Source: RUG572 sp964386385 (GTDB taxonomy: Bacteria; Verrucomicrobiota; Kiritimatiellia; RFP12; UBA1067). Taken from it: DNA of 64,000 nucleotides. Both the position numbers and the translations under genes were made by a program. A model generated the notes under the pieces. The model was not told the origin of the DNA. It searched no databases and saw only the letters and a program-made list of their open reading frames with translations. The stretch covers positions 1 through 64,000 of the forward strand of contig CAYLRN010000004.1 in the NCBI GenBank assembly GCA_964386385.1. Reading direction: 5' to 3'. This document shows positions 53,471-61,920 of the stretch, piece by piece; the first letter of the stretch is position 1, and every line of letters begins with the position of its first letter.

Positions 53471-53506
53471 CCTTGGTCCCAGTGGGGGTTTAATGAAAAC
53501 AGCCTC

Positions 53507-53535
53507 ATAATAGTTTTTTTTTTTCGCAGTGTCAA
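53507..53535 (-). promoter_or_regulatory. Consensus promoter with A11 tract in a 17-bp spacer
   Basis: On the minus strand a perfect TTGACA (53530-53535), a 17-bp spacer containing eleven A (53514-53524), and TATTAT (53507-53512). As written the spacing is optimal; slippage in the A-tract would weaken it. It drives the two-lipoprotein operon. Confidence 0.7.
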
Positions 53536-53615
53536 GACGGTGTTTTTTAAATGCCAAAAATTCGTCCGCGCCGTGATCTCACGGCCTGTGGACGACGTTG
53601 AGTGATTACAAGCCT

Positions 53616-53685
53616 GGGAGGGGGCGCGCTCCTGCGCGACCGAAACGAGGTAGGATGCGGCGGGGCGGGACGCCCCGCCCTACCG
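53616..53685. repeat. Two GC hairpin elements upstream of nuclease copy 2
   Basis: 53616-53642 (GGGAGGG... CCG) and 53658-53685 (inverted, ending CCCTACCG). The stretch 53536-53759 holds no gene apart from these. A degenerate TTAAG-like octamer (GTGATTACAAG) precedes the first, keeping the usual order. Confidence 0.75.
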
Positions 53686-53759
53686 ATGAAGCGGCACAAT
53701 GGCAGAGCGAAGAACCGCCACGACGGCGGTCGCGCCGCCTGGCGATCTCCCCGCAAATA

Positions 53760-53788
53760 TTGACGCGGGAGAACGAGGATGGTAGAAT
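53760..53788 (+). promoter_or_regulatory. Sigma70-type promoter, leaderless start for the gene at 53796
   Basis: TTGACG (53760-53765), a 17-bp spacer and TAGAAT (53783-53788), with seven bases to the ATG at 53796. Boxes and spacing are identical to the promoter of copy 1 while the spacer differs in sequence, so the boxes appear to be under selection. Confidence 0.68.
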
Positions 53789-53795
53789 GGCCCGC

Positions 53796-55670
53796 ATGGA
53801 ACGTCGACTGAAAATACCGTACGGCATCAAGGACTTCAAGCGCATCCGCGAAGAGGGCTACTGCTACGTCGACAAGACGGCGTACGTCCGGCGGATGGAG
53901 GAGCGCGACAGCTTCGTCTTCTTCGCGCGCCCCAGGCGCATGGGCAAGTCCCTCTTCGTCGAGACGCTCCGCCGCTACTACGACGTCAACGAAAAGGGCA
54001 ACTTCAGGAAACTGTTCGGCGGGCTTGACATCGGCGAGACCCCCACCGAGAACGCGAACAGATATCTTGTGCTTGCGCTTGACTTTTCGCTGGTCGCCGC
54101 CAGTTCCGAGCGAACCCTCGAGCAGGCGTTCGATGACTACATGGGCGTCTGCCTCGACCTCTTCTTCGACCGGTATCCCTCATGCTATCCGCAGGAGAGA
54201 CGTCCTGATTTCGCCGCGCTTCCTCCGGAGGCGAAATTCGCCTACCTCTCGCAGACCGCAAAGGAGCGCGGGGCGCAGATCTACCTGATAATCGACGAAT
54301 ACGACAACTTCACGAACACGATGCTGCGCAGCGAGGCGAACAGGGACTACCGCGCCGTCACGCACGGCGCCGGGTTCTACCGCGGCTGGTTCAAGAGGTT
54401 CAAGGAGGCCTGCTCGCGCATATTCATGACGGGCGTATCGCCCGTCACGATGGACGACCTCACGAGCGGCTTCAACATCGCCGCCAACCTCACGCAGGAC
54501 GAGGACTTCAACGCGATGGCCGGCTTCTCCGAGGAGGAGGTCGTGAAGATGTACTCAGACTTCAAGGGCACTGGCCGTTTCACGGAAGGAGACCCCGCCG
54601 AGATCGTGCGGTCGATCAAGCCGTGGTACGACGGCTACTGCTTCGCGACGGCCTGCATCGGGAAGGAGTGCGTGTTCAACAGCGACATGGCGCTATACTA
54701 CCTGAAGTCGCTCGTCGCCAAGGGCCGGCCGCCGGAGAACATGGTGGACGCCAACATCAGGACCGACTACGAAAAGCTGAAGATAATCGCCGAGATCCAG
54801 CGGCGGCAAGGCCACTGCGCGGACGCAATGCAAAACGCTGATGGCAAAGGTGGCACGATGGCAGACGCATATGCCACTGCGGAAGCCAACGGCGGCGCGG
54901 GAAAGAACGCCTCCGAAAATGCCAACGACGACATGGAGGAAAGCATGGGCGTGCTGCCAGTCACGGAGCAGCTGGCGGCGACGGGCGAAATCTCCTTCGA
55001 CCTCGTGGAGAGCTTTCCGGCGGACAAAATCTCCGACCTCGCGAACTTCCACTCGCTCTTCCACTACTACGGAATCGTGTCCATGCAGAGCAGGCGCAAG
55101 GGCAGCACGGTGTTCAGAATACCCAACGTCTGCGTCCGCCGCCAGCTCTTCGACTATCTCCGCGATTCCTACCACAGGACGCGGACGCCGGACTGGATCG
55201 AGTGGTCGCATCTCGCATCCGCGTTCGCCTACGACGGCAAATACGAGCCGTTCCTCACGCGCCTCGCGCGGGACTACGCCGAGACAACGCCGGTTCGCGG
55301 CGGCCTCCAGGGCGAGATCCGCGTGCAGGGCTACATGCAGGCGGAGTTCGGACACCTCAAGTTCTATCTCCTCGCGCCGGAAATGGAACTTGCGCGCGGC
55401 TTCTGCGACTTCCGCCTGTTTCCCGAGCGCGTCCACTACGGCGACGCCTCGCACAGCTACCTGATCGAACTGAAGTACGCGAAGGCGGAGGCTTCGGACG
55501 AGGACATGGCCGGCCTGGTCGCGGAGGCGAGGGCGCAGCTTGCGAGATACCGCGCCGACCGCTCCGTCCCGTCCCTCGCGCGCGGCACGACCCTGCACCA
55601 GATCGTCTACGTCTTCCGCGGGACCCGATTGCATGCTCTTGAACAAATCAGCTGCGAGGCAATGGCTTAA
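53796..55670 (+). CDS. AAA-ATPase-like / PD-(D/E)XK nuclease family protein (copy 2)
   Basis: 624 aa. Same architecture as copy 1: Walker A RPRRMGKS, Walker B IYLIIDEYD, a Gly/Ala/Asn linker, and the nuclease-type ELKYAK near the end. Flanking parts are almost identical to copy 1, but the ~60 residues before Walker B (from AASSERTLEQAFDDYM to KERGAQ) differ in both sequence and length. The linker is shorter by about 16 residues. The start at 53796 is set by the promoter at 53760 and by the common N-terminus M-E-RRLKIPYG; the open frame further upstream runs through hairpin repeats and is not conserved. Confidence 0.85.
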   Translation: MERRLKIPYGIKDFKRIREEGYCYVDKTAYVRRMEERDSFVFFARPRRMGKSLFVETLRRYYDVNEKGNFRKLFGGLDIGETPTENANRYLVLALDFSLVAASSERTLEQAFDDYMGVCLDLFFDRYPSCYPQERRPDFAALPPEAKFAYLSQTAKERGAQIYLIIDEYDNFTNTMLRSEANRDYRAVTHGAGFYRGWFKRFKEACSRIFMTGVSPVTMDDLTSGFNIAANLTQDEDFNAMAGFSEEEVVKMYSDFKGTGRFTEGDPAEIVRSIKPWYDGYCFATACIGKECVFNSDMALYYLKSLVAKGRPPENMVDANIRTDYEKLKIIAEIQRRQGHCADAMQNADGKGGTMADAYATAEANGGAGKNASENANDDMEESMGVLPVTEQLAATGEISFDLVESFPADKISDLANFHSLFHYYGIVSMQSRRKGSTVFRIPNVCVRRQLFDYLRDSYHRTRTPDWIEWSHLASAFAYDGKYEPFLTRLARDYAETTPVRGGLQGEIRVQGYMQAEFGHLKFYLLAPEMELARGFCDFRLFPERVHYGDASHSYLIELKYAKAEASDEDMAGLVAEARAQLARYRADRSVPSLARGTTLHQIVYVFRGTRLHALEQISCEAMA

Positions 55671-55718
55671 GGGAGGGGAACTTTGCCACCCGCAGAGATG
55701 GAGAGAGGGAGTTTCACC

Positions 55719-55886
55719 GGCAGGGCGCGATGTCCTGTCGCGCCGTTCCGTATCGGCGGCGGGGCGAGACGCCCCGCCCTACCTGATGTGGAGTCCCCAT
55801 GGGAGGGACGCGCTACCGCTGGATCACCATTTGGCGTATGGGAGGGGCGGGAACGCATTGGGCGTGGCGGGCGGCGCGACCGCCCG
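55719..55886. repeat. Hairpin elements between nuclease copy 2 and the TPR membrane gene
   Basis: Elements at 55719-55745 and 55757-55783, a truncated one at 55801-55820, and a 7-bp perfect hairpin at 55868-55886. The last lies inside the 3' end of the gene at 55824-58256. The element at 55719 has mismatches in its stem and so may be decaying. Confidence 0.7.
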
Positions 55887-58256
55887 CGGCGTTCCGTTCG
55901 TACGGCGCGCGTCCTCGGCCTCGGAAATCTCCGCCAAGGTGCGCTTGACGGCCGCGGAGCCGGGCGCAAGCGTCCGCGCCTTTTCCGCCGTCGCGCGCGC
56001 CTCGTCAAGGCGTCCCAGCGCCATTCGGCACATCGCCAGGTTGTTGAGGATTGCCGCGTCGTCCGGCTGCAGTTCAAGGCATCGTATAAAGCGCTCTTCG
56101 GCCTGTGCGTAATGCCCCTGCATGACATAGCTCATGGCCAGTGCGAAATTCGCCTCAGGGTTGTTCGGCGCCGCGGAGACGATCTGCTCGGCGTAGAACC
56201 TGGCGCTCGCGAAGTCCGCGCGCACGAGCGCAAGATGCAGGGCCTCCCGCGGCGCCACGCGGCGGAGCGTGGAGAGCTGGACTTCGCGCAGCGCCCGCTG
56301 GATGTTCCGGATTGCGCCGTTCTTCCGGTCGAGGCCGTCGGACCAGGCGATTTCCGCCTTGGCCGCATCGGCCCGGCCCATGACGTCCAGGCGGTCCGCC
56401 CGCGTCCGCGCCATGCGCGCCAGACGCCACTGGGCTGTCTGAAGCAGGTCATCCACCAGGCGGTCTGCGCTCGGACGGTCCCCATGCGTCGCATAGCAGG
56501 CGAGAATCCCTTCGCCAAGCGCGCGAGCGCGCGCAATCGACTCCGCCATCTTCGCCTCGTCGTCCGAAACGCGCGCAAGCGTCCCCCAGCACGGCGGCAG
56601 CGGCTTCTGGTCGTACTGCCAGACCTCGAAGCCAAGCTGCACTCCGCTCCTGGCAAGGAGCTCCGGCCGGTCGCGCACCCAGGTGCGCAGCAGGGTCGGC
56701 GCGCCCTGACGCGCCGCCAGAGCGTTTTCGCCGTCCGGGACATGGCTCTTGACGAGGCTCAATTCAAGCGGACTCATTCCCGCCATGAACGAGAACGGCC
56801 ACAGCGTCCGCCCCCGCGCCGCGCAGAGGAGGCGAAAGGCATCGTCGAAACGTCCGTCCGTGAACAGGTACTCGCACCCTTCCGCGTCCGCAAGCACCGC
56901 GTCGGCATATTTTCCCAGAATGCGCATCTTCTCGCGCACGGCGGCAGCGCCCCGGTCGCCGACGAGCGCGGCGAGAAGTCCCGCGACTGCGACGAGCGTC
57001 CAGAAGACCGCGCGGCGGTAGCGTCCGCGAATCGTCCACGCAGGCGAACGGGATTCGACATCCTCTTCGTAGTTGCCGTTCTCCGCAATGTCCCGCGTCG
57101 CGACGATCGGACGCCAGACGTGGCTGCGGCAGAACGCATATACGCCCAGCACTGCAAGCGACATCAGAAGGATGAACGCCGCAACGCCCGAGAGGAGCAT
57201 CTGGAAGAGGTCGGACGAGACAAGCGGACGCTCCCCCCACGACCATATCCATAGCGGCGAGACGACAGACAGCTGGGAAAGAGCGACGAGCGCGCCCGCA
57301 AAGAAGCAGAACCCCGTGCGGTACGGAAGGTAGACCTCCTCGTCCGTAGCGCCGCGCATCATGAACGCCAGCAGGACGGCAGGGAGGACGAGCATGACGA
57401 ACGCGGAAATCCATCCGAGCGTCCCGGCGGCGTCCGTCCACTGCCGAAGATAGTCGCGCGCCGCGTCGACGACGAGACGGTCGGGGGCGAATCCGCCCGC
57501 CGTGAACCCGTCGTGCCACGACAGCAACGCCACGTTCAGGCATGTGGCCGCGATGAAGCCCGCCAGCACGATGAACGAGACCTTCCACGTCACGACGCCC
57601 ATGCACGTTCGCATCGCCATCGTCGGAGAGCAGAGCACCAGATCGCGCACGACAAGTCCGTACAGCGTGAACCCGACCGCCAGTACGAAAATCGCCCACG
57701 GCGTCTCCGCGCAGAGAACGCCAGTCAGCAGCGCGCCCGCGTAGAGCGCACCGTCCGCCTCGGCGAGATGGAACTTCACGAAGAGCCGCAGCGCGAAGAG
57801 CAGCATGAAGAACATCAGGAAGTCCGGAGCGAACGACTGCGCACCGCGCCATACCGGCTCGGACGCGACGAGCGCGATGGTCGCCAGCGCGGACGCCATG
57901 CGCTTCACCGCAAGCCGCCGGCGGCGATGCCGCTCGTAGTCGCAGACGAACACCGTCAGCGCGTCCATGCAGAGCAGATGGAACGTCGCCGCCACGCCGC
58001 CAAGCACGGCAAACCCCAGTCCACGCGCCGCCCACATGGCGAACTCGACGCCGCCGAAATGGCAGACGGCGGACATCAGCCCGCGCCACACGCCCGGGAA
58101 GAGACTGCCCGCAGGACGCAGAAACGCCGCCTCCGCAAACGGGCGCCACACGGCCGGATGAAGCCCCGGATAGGCCAGCAGAGCCGCCGCACCCACCGCC
58201 AGCAAGGCCAGCAGCGCCGCAAGCGGCCATTCGCGACTCTTCGTCACATCAGTCAT
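55824..58256 (-). CDS. Polytopic membrane protein with C-terminal TPR domain
   Basis: 810 aa. About 11 membrane helices in the first ~440 residues (PLAALLALLAVGAAALLAYPG, FLMFFMLLFALRLFVKF, WKVSFIVLAGFIAATCLNVALL and others) are followed by a soluble domain and TPR repeats (NPEANFALAMSYVMQGHYAQAEERFIRCLELQPDD). The layout recalls TMEM260/DUF2723-type proteins, though the signature was not clear. The start at 58256 has GGAGGGGG about ten bases upstream. The last ~20 residues (VAPPATPNAFPPLPYAKW) are encoded by hairpin-repeat DNA, so the tail is probably recent. Confidence 0.68.
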   Translation of the reverse strand: MTDVTKSREWPLAALLALLAVGAAALLAYPGLHPAVWRPFAEAAFLRPAGSLFPGVWRGLMSAVCHFGGVEFAMWAARGLGFAVLGGVAATFHLLCMDALTVFVCDYERHRRRRLAVKRMASALATIALVASEPVWRGAQSFAPDFLMFFMLLFALRLFVKFHLAEADGALYAGALLTGVLCAETPWAIFVLAVGFTLYGLVVRDLVLCSPTMAMRTCMGVVTWKVSFIVLAGFIAATCLNVALLSWHDGFTAGGFAPDRLVVDAARDYLRQWTDAAGTLGWISAFVMLVLPAVLLAFMMRGATDEEVYLPYRTGFCFFAGALVALSQLSVVSPLWIWSWGERPLVSSDLFQMLLSGVAAFILLMSLAVLGVYAFCRSHVWRPIVATRDIAENGNYEEDVESRSPAWTIRGRYRRAVFWTLVAVAGLLAALVGDRGAAAVREKMRILGKYADAVLADAEGCEYLFTDGRFDDAFRLLCAARGRTLWPFSFMAGMSPLELSLVKSHVPDGENALAARQGAPTLLRTWVRDRPELLARSGVQLGFEVWQYDQKPLPPCWGTLARVSDDEAKMAESIARARALGEGILACYATHGDRPSADRLVDDLLQTAQWRLARMARTRADRLDVMGRADAAKAEIAWSDGLDRKNGAIRNIQRALREVQLSTLRRVAPREALHLALVRADFASARFYAEQIVSAAPNNPEANFALAMSYVMQGHYAQAEERFIRCLELQPDDAAILNNLAMCRMALGRLDEARATAEKARTLAPGSAAVKRTLAEISEAEDARRTNGTPRAVAPPATPNAFPPLPYAKW

Positions 58257-58279
58257 CGGACAGCCCCCTCCCCACGCCG

Positions 58280-58852
58280 TCAGGCGTTCTTCCTGCGGCG
58301 CAGCGCAAGCAGCCCCGCGCCAACGAGGACGAGAAGTCCCGACGTCGGCTCCGGCACGGCGGAGAACGACCCCGCCGTCGTCACCCACGAGTTGATGTAG
58401 CCCGTCCCGATGCCGGATATCGGTCCCAGCGACTTCTGCACTCCAAGGTCGCTGTAGCTCAGCCCCGTCGTCGTCCACGACGCCTCATACGATGCGTTGC
58501 CGAGCTCGATATAGAAGTAATAGGACGACGAACCGCCCGAAAGCGCCGAAAGGACGCCCTCCGGCAACTGCGACAGGTCTGTGCGAAACGTCCACGTGCC
58601 ATCCGTCCATCCCATGTTCCCCACGCCGCTGAACGCCGAACCGTCGTCCGTTATGAGCGTGTTCTTTATCGCAGTCGTGGGCGTCGTCGAAGACGCGCCG
58701 CCCTCGCGGTAGGAGACCCACGCCATCTGTGGCTCCTCGGCGTCCACCGACCACGGAGTCCCCTCCGTGAAGTCGACCGTCCAGTACAGCCATTCGGCCT
58801 GCGCGGCGCACGCGCACAGCAGCGCCACAATGAACATCATGCGTTTCATCAT
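58280..58852 (-). CDS. PEP-CTERM sorting-domain protein
   Basis: 190 aa. A signal peptide (MFIVALLCACAAQA) is followed by a Ser/Thr/Gly-rich beta-sandwich-like domain (GSSSYYFYIELGNASYEASWTT). The C-terminal tail VPEPTSGLLVLVGAGLLALRRRK has PEP, a hydrophobic helix and basic end, the exosortase recognition signal. The exosortase at 14505-16163 is its likely processing enzyme, so it should be anchored or released at the surface. Its function is unknown. Confidence 0.9.
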   Translation of the reverse strand: MMKRMMFIVALLCACAAQAEWLYWTVDFTEGTPWSVDAEEPQMAWVSYREGGASSTTPTTAIKNTLITDDGSAFSGVGNMGWTDGTWTFRTDLSQLPEGVLSALSGGSSSYYFYIELGNASYEASWTTTGLSYSDLGVQKSLGPISGIGTGYINSWVTTAGSFSAVPEPTSGLLVLVGAGLLALRRRKNA

Positions 58853-58868
58853 TTTCCTAGCCCCCTTT

Positions 58869-59672
58869 TCAGTTGGACGTTCCGAACGCCGGCGCCTTGA
58901 ATGTCAGCGTCGCCGAAACAGCGTTCCCCGCGGCGCGCACGTACCAGCAGGCCATGCCGCGAGCGACAGTACACGCCTCGCTCCACGCGCCGCCCGAACG
59001 GTAGCGCCATTTCTTCGTGGACGGATTCCACTCGTAGACCTTGTCCAGTTCGCCGTCCGCCTTGAACGTGCGAATCTCGTCGCCCTTCAGCGCAACCGTC
59101 GACCAGTCGACGTCCGAGCCGCCGTTCAGGTCCCAGTCGCCAGTCGCGGGGAAGGGACGCGAGATCAGCGTCGAAGTCGCGTACTTCGCGCCGTTTTCGT
59201 CCTCCGTCGCGCCGGCGATCGTCACGGAGACCCCCGCCGCCGGGACCTGCCCGTGGACATAGACCGGCCTGTCGGCCGCGTCGGCAGCCCGGTTCAGCCA
59301 GACGCCGCGCCCCATGTCGACCGCAGTCGTCTCCGGATCGGGGCGCGTATCGTCCGCGCCGAGAACGCCCGCCCACGCGCCGTTCACGTACTTGAACGAC
59401 ACGTACTTCTGCGCCTTCGAATCGTAGACCCACACGCGGTCCTCTGCGGTCAGCGTCGCGGGGCAGACAAGGTCGGCAACGCGAATCGGCGAGTCCGTCT
59501 TCCCATACCCGGAATAGACGACGCCGAGCGGAGTCATTCCGGACACGCCCGCCATGCGCGTGACGCCAACCACGTTCTCCGAATCCATCTCCACCACGGG
59601 AGCGGAGAGGACGGAGAGGCATATTCCGGCGAAGAGCGGGAAAACGCCGCGTGAAAGATGCAGTCTCTTCAT
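58869..59672 (-). CDS. Exported hypothetical protein
   Basis: 267 aa, family not recognised. The start at 59672 is preceded by GGGAG; the reading from 59690 overlaps the upstream gene. The N-terminal part is signal-peptide-like (RGVFPLFAGICLSVLSA). The protein is beta-rich with many aromatic-Gly turns (VWVYDSKAQKYVSFKYVNGAW, YEWNPSTKKWRYRSGGAW). The end matches a short C-terminal pattern (MACWYVRAAGNAVSATLTFKAPAF) that may be a surface-directing tail. Gaps to its neighbours are under 20 bp. Confidence 0.6.
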   Translation of the reverse strand: MKRLHLSRGVFPLFAGICLSVLSAPVVEMDSENVVGVTRMAGVSGMTPLGVVYSGYGKTDSPIRVADLVCPATLTAEDRVWVYDSKAQKYVSFKYVNGAWAGVLGADDTRPDPETTAVDMGRGVWLNRAADAADRPVYVHGQVPAAGVSVTIAGATEDENGAKYATSTLISRPFPATGDWDLNGGSDVDWSTVALKGDEIRTFKADGELDKVYEWNPSTKKWRYRSGGAWSEACTVARGMACWYVRAAGNAVSATLTFKAPAFGTSN

Positions 59673-59686
59673 TTCGAACAACTCCC

Positions 59687-60505
59687 TCATTTCATCGGAT
59701 TGCGGATGACCCTGAAGAACCGGCCTGTCGCCTGCCTGTCGCGAGGAATGCGCAGTTCGATCGTCCCGCCCGCAGCGGACGTTCCGCTCACAGGCGACTG
59801 CGCCGCCGCGCCGGAGGACGCAACCGCCGCCTCCGGCGTCTCGCCCGCCGCCGCGTTGTACACGACATTGTCGGCAGTCGACGAAACGGTCAGCACGACG
59901 TAGTCGTCCTCCACGCGGATGCCGGTCACGACCGGGTTCTCAACGACCTCGTCGTCAAGCGTGCTCAGCAGAAACGGCTTGCCAGCGCTCGTGCCTCCGA
60001 ACGGATTGCCGTTGGACGCGATGAAGCCAGCCACTTCGGCGAAGCCCTGCACGGACAGCGAGCCCGCAAGCGTGGCGTTCGTCGTCACGGACGCGACGTT
60101 CCCCGCCTCGTCGTACGAGACCGTCGGCGCGGCGAATCTCCGCGTGTCGAGGAGATAGAGCGCAAAACGCCCGCCCTCCTCGAACGACTTGTGACTGCGC
60201 TCGTCGAACGTGAACGCCCTCTCTTCGAGATAGCCGTCCTTCGCCGCCGCCCTGCACCAGAGGACTTCGCAGCTTTCGGGCGAAACGGGAGTGCCGTCGA
60301 CGGTGAAGCCGTCGAACGTCCATCCGCGCCTCTGCCACGTGAGCGCGTACCACTCGCCGTCCATCACGACAGCGCCGTCCGCGTAATGGTCTTCTGGAAC
60401 GGTGAAGAACGAGAAGAACATCGCGTCCTCTCCCGCCCCTGCGGCTGAAAGAGCCGCGATGGCGCAGAGGAGGCCGCCGCACATGATTTTCGATAACATC
60501 TTCAT
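59687..60505 (-). CDS. Exported hypothetical protein
   Basis: 272 aa. Signal peptide MKMLSKIMCGGLLCAIAALSAAGA. The middle reads like an Ig or jelly-roll domain (EDHYADGAVVMDGEWYALTWQRRGWTFDGFTVDG). The last part, TIELRIPRDRQATGRFFRVI, resembles the C-terminal end of many exported PVC proteins (an inference). The start at 60505 is 10 bp after the preceding stop. Function unknown. Confidence 0.6.
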   Translation of the reverse strand: MKMLSKIMCGGLLCAIAALSAAGAGEDAMFFSFFTVPEDHYADGAVVMDGEWYALTWQRRGWTFDGFTVDGTPVSPESCEVLWCRAAAKDGYLEERAFTFDERSHKSFEEGGRFALYLLDTRRFAAPTVSYDEAGNVASVTTNATLAGSLSVQGFAEVAGFIASNGNPFGGTSAGKPFLLSTLDDEVVENPVVTGIRVEDDYVVLTVSSTADNVVYNAAAGETPEAAVASSGAAAQSPVSGTSAAGGTIELRIPRDRQATGRFFRVIRNPMK

Positions 60506-60515
60506 GCCGTCACAC

Positions 60516-61898
60516 TCACTTTCTCTCCAGCACGGCCGCCGGACGGTAGAAGCGCTGCCGCGCATCGGCCGCCTCGTCCGTGAACTCCGCCTCGTCCTGC
60601 GGATCGCCCACCGCCGTGAACGCCGCCGTCTCCGAATCCGCCCTGTACAGACGGTACTTCAGCGCAAGGTCGCCGAACGTCGTCTGCGGCGGGTTCATCC
60701 CGGTCACGCCCACCGACGCCGCGCCGGTCTCCGCGTCGACCTTCACGACCTTCGCCAGCAGCGCTGCGGACGGATCTGCGGGGTTCCACCCCAGCACGTA
60801 GTTCTGCCAGTAGGGATGGCCGTTCTTCGCGGGCGTCTTCAGGTTGTCGGACGCATCCGCAGTCTCGTCGGGAATGTCCTCGGACACGTTCGCCGCGTAC
60901 CACTCCGCCGACACCGGCAGAACGGCGTCGTCGCCGAACAGCACTCCGAGCAGGTCGGAATCGAGATGGAACTTCGCCGTCTCCGTCGCGCCGCCGGACA
61001 CGTGGGTGAACGTGTACGTGCCGCGCACAAGGCCGTTCGTGTTCCAGTTCCATGAGCCGTCCGCCGTCGGAACGGCGTTCTGGTCCTTGCCGTCACGCGA
61101 AATCGTCACGGATTCCGTCAGACCCGGCCAGATGACGTTGAACGTAGTAGAGGCCGCCCCCATCTGCCGGACGCCGTTCGCATCCATCGCGTTGTCGATC
61201 GTCGCCGCCCCATCTCCGGGCAGTGCCACTTCCGCAAGCGCGGTCACGAGGTACGAGGCCGTATAGGTCTGTCCGTTCCACGCGAGCGTGACGTCGTAGG
61301 CGCCGGGCATGAGCGGGTCCGTCGCCCAGTCCAGCGTCTCCGCATCGGACGAAATTTCGCCGGCCGAGACGGAACCGTTCACACCGGACACGGTGACGGT
61401 GACTTCGCTCTCGACCGTCTCGCCCCACGCAGCCGGCAGCACGAGCGTCTCGCTCTCGCCGTCGGCGACGTAGGTCTTGCCCGACTCGGAAGTCGTTCCG
61501 TTGTCAATCGCAAGCGTCCCCCACTCGGCGACGGCTGCGGCCGCGACGAGGAAGGTGGCGGTGTACGTCTCGTCTCCCGCCGTAAGCGTGAGCGCGTACG
61601 TGCCGGGCAGAAGCGGACCCGTCTCCCAGTCGTAGGATTCGCCGCCCGCCGGAAGCGCGATGTCGCTCCCAACGCCCGCGACCTTCAGGGTGGGCGCAGC
61701 GGCGTTTCCGCCCCAGGCAGCCGGCAGGACGAGCGACTCGGAATCGAGCGCGGTTTTCGTCGCGGCGTTGTCCAGTACGACGCCGGCGGCGGTCGAAGCC
61801 TCGGCCAGCGCGCCCTCCACGCCGTCGGCCAGAAGGCCTCCGGCGAGGAGAACGCCCGCGAGCGCGCAGACGCGCCGCAATGCATTCATCGGTTTCAT
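60516..61898 (-). CDS. Exported protein with three repeated ~80-residue domains
   Basis: 460 aa. Signal peptide MNALRRVCALAGVLLAGGLLA. Three repeats share the pattern [A/V/T]IDN...LVLPAAW...DW.T.PLLPGTYxLTL..G..TYTATFLV: about residues 40-118, 127-215 and 232-310. A different C-terminal domain follows (NGHPYWQNYVLGWNP...RFYRPAAVLERK), similar in its end to the protein at 59687. The repeats look like Ig-like or surface-layer domains. Family not recognised. Confidence 0.65.
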   Translation of the reverse strand: MKPMNALRRVCALAGVLLAGGLLADGVEGALAEASTAAGVVLDNAATKTALDSESLVLPAAWGGNAAAPTLKVAGVGSDIALPAGGESYDWETGPLLPGTYALTLTAGDETYTATFLVAAAAVAEWGTLAIDNGTTSESGKTYVADGESETLVLPAAWGETVESEVTVTVSGVNGSVSAGEISSDAETLDWATDPLMPGAYDVTLAWNGQTYTASYLVTALAEVALPGDGAATIDNAMDANGVRQMGAASTTFNVIWPGLTESVTISRDGKDQNAVPTADGSWNWNTNGLVRGTYTFTHVSGGATETAKFHLDSDLLGVLFGDDAVLPVSAEWYAANVSEDIPDETADASDNLKTPAKNGHPYWQNYVLGWNPADPSAALLAKVVKVDAETGAASVGVTGMNPPQTTFGDLALKYRLYRADSETAAFTAVGDPQDEAEFTDEAADARQRFYRPAAVLERK

Positions 61899-61920
61899 CG
61901 GCTGATCTCCGCGTCCCCGA

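Noticed and set aside
53598..53795. Upstream extension of nuclease copy 2
   Set aside because: The region is hairpin-repeat DNA, is not conserved with copy 1, and lies before the promoter.
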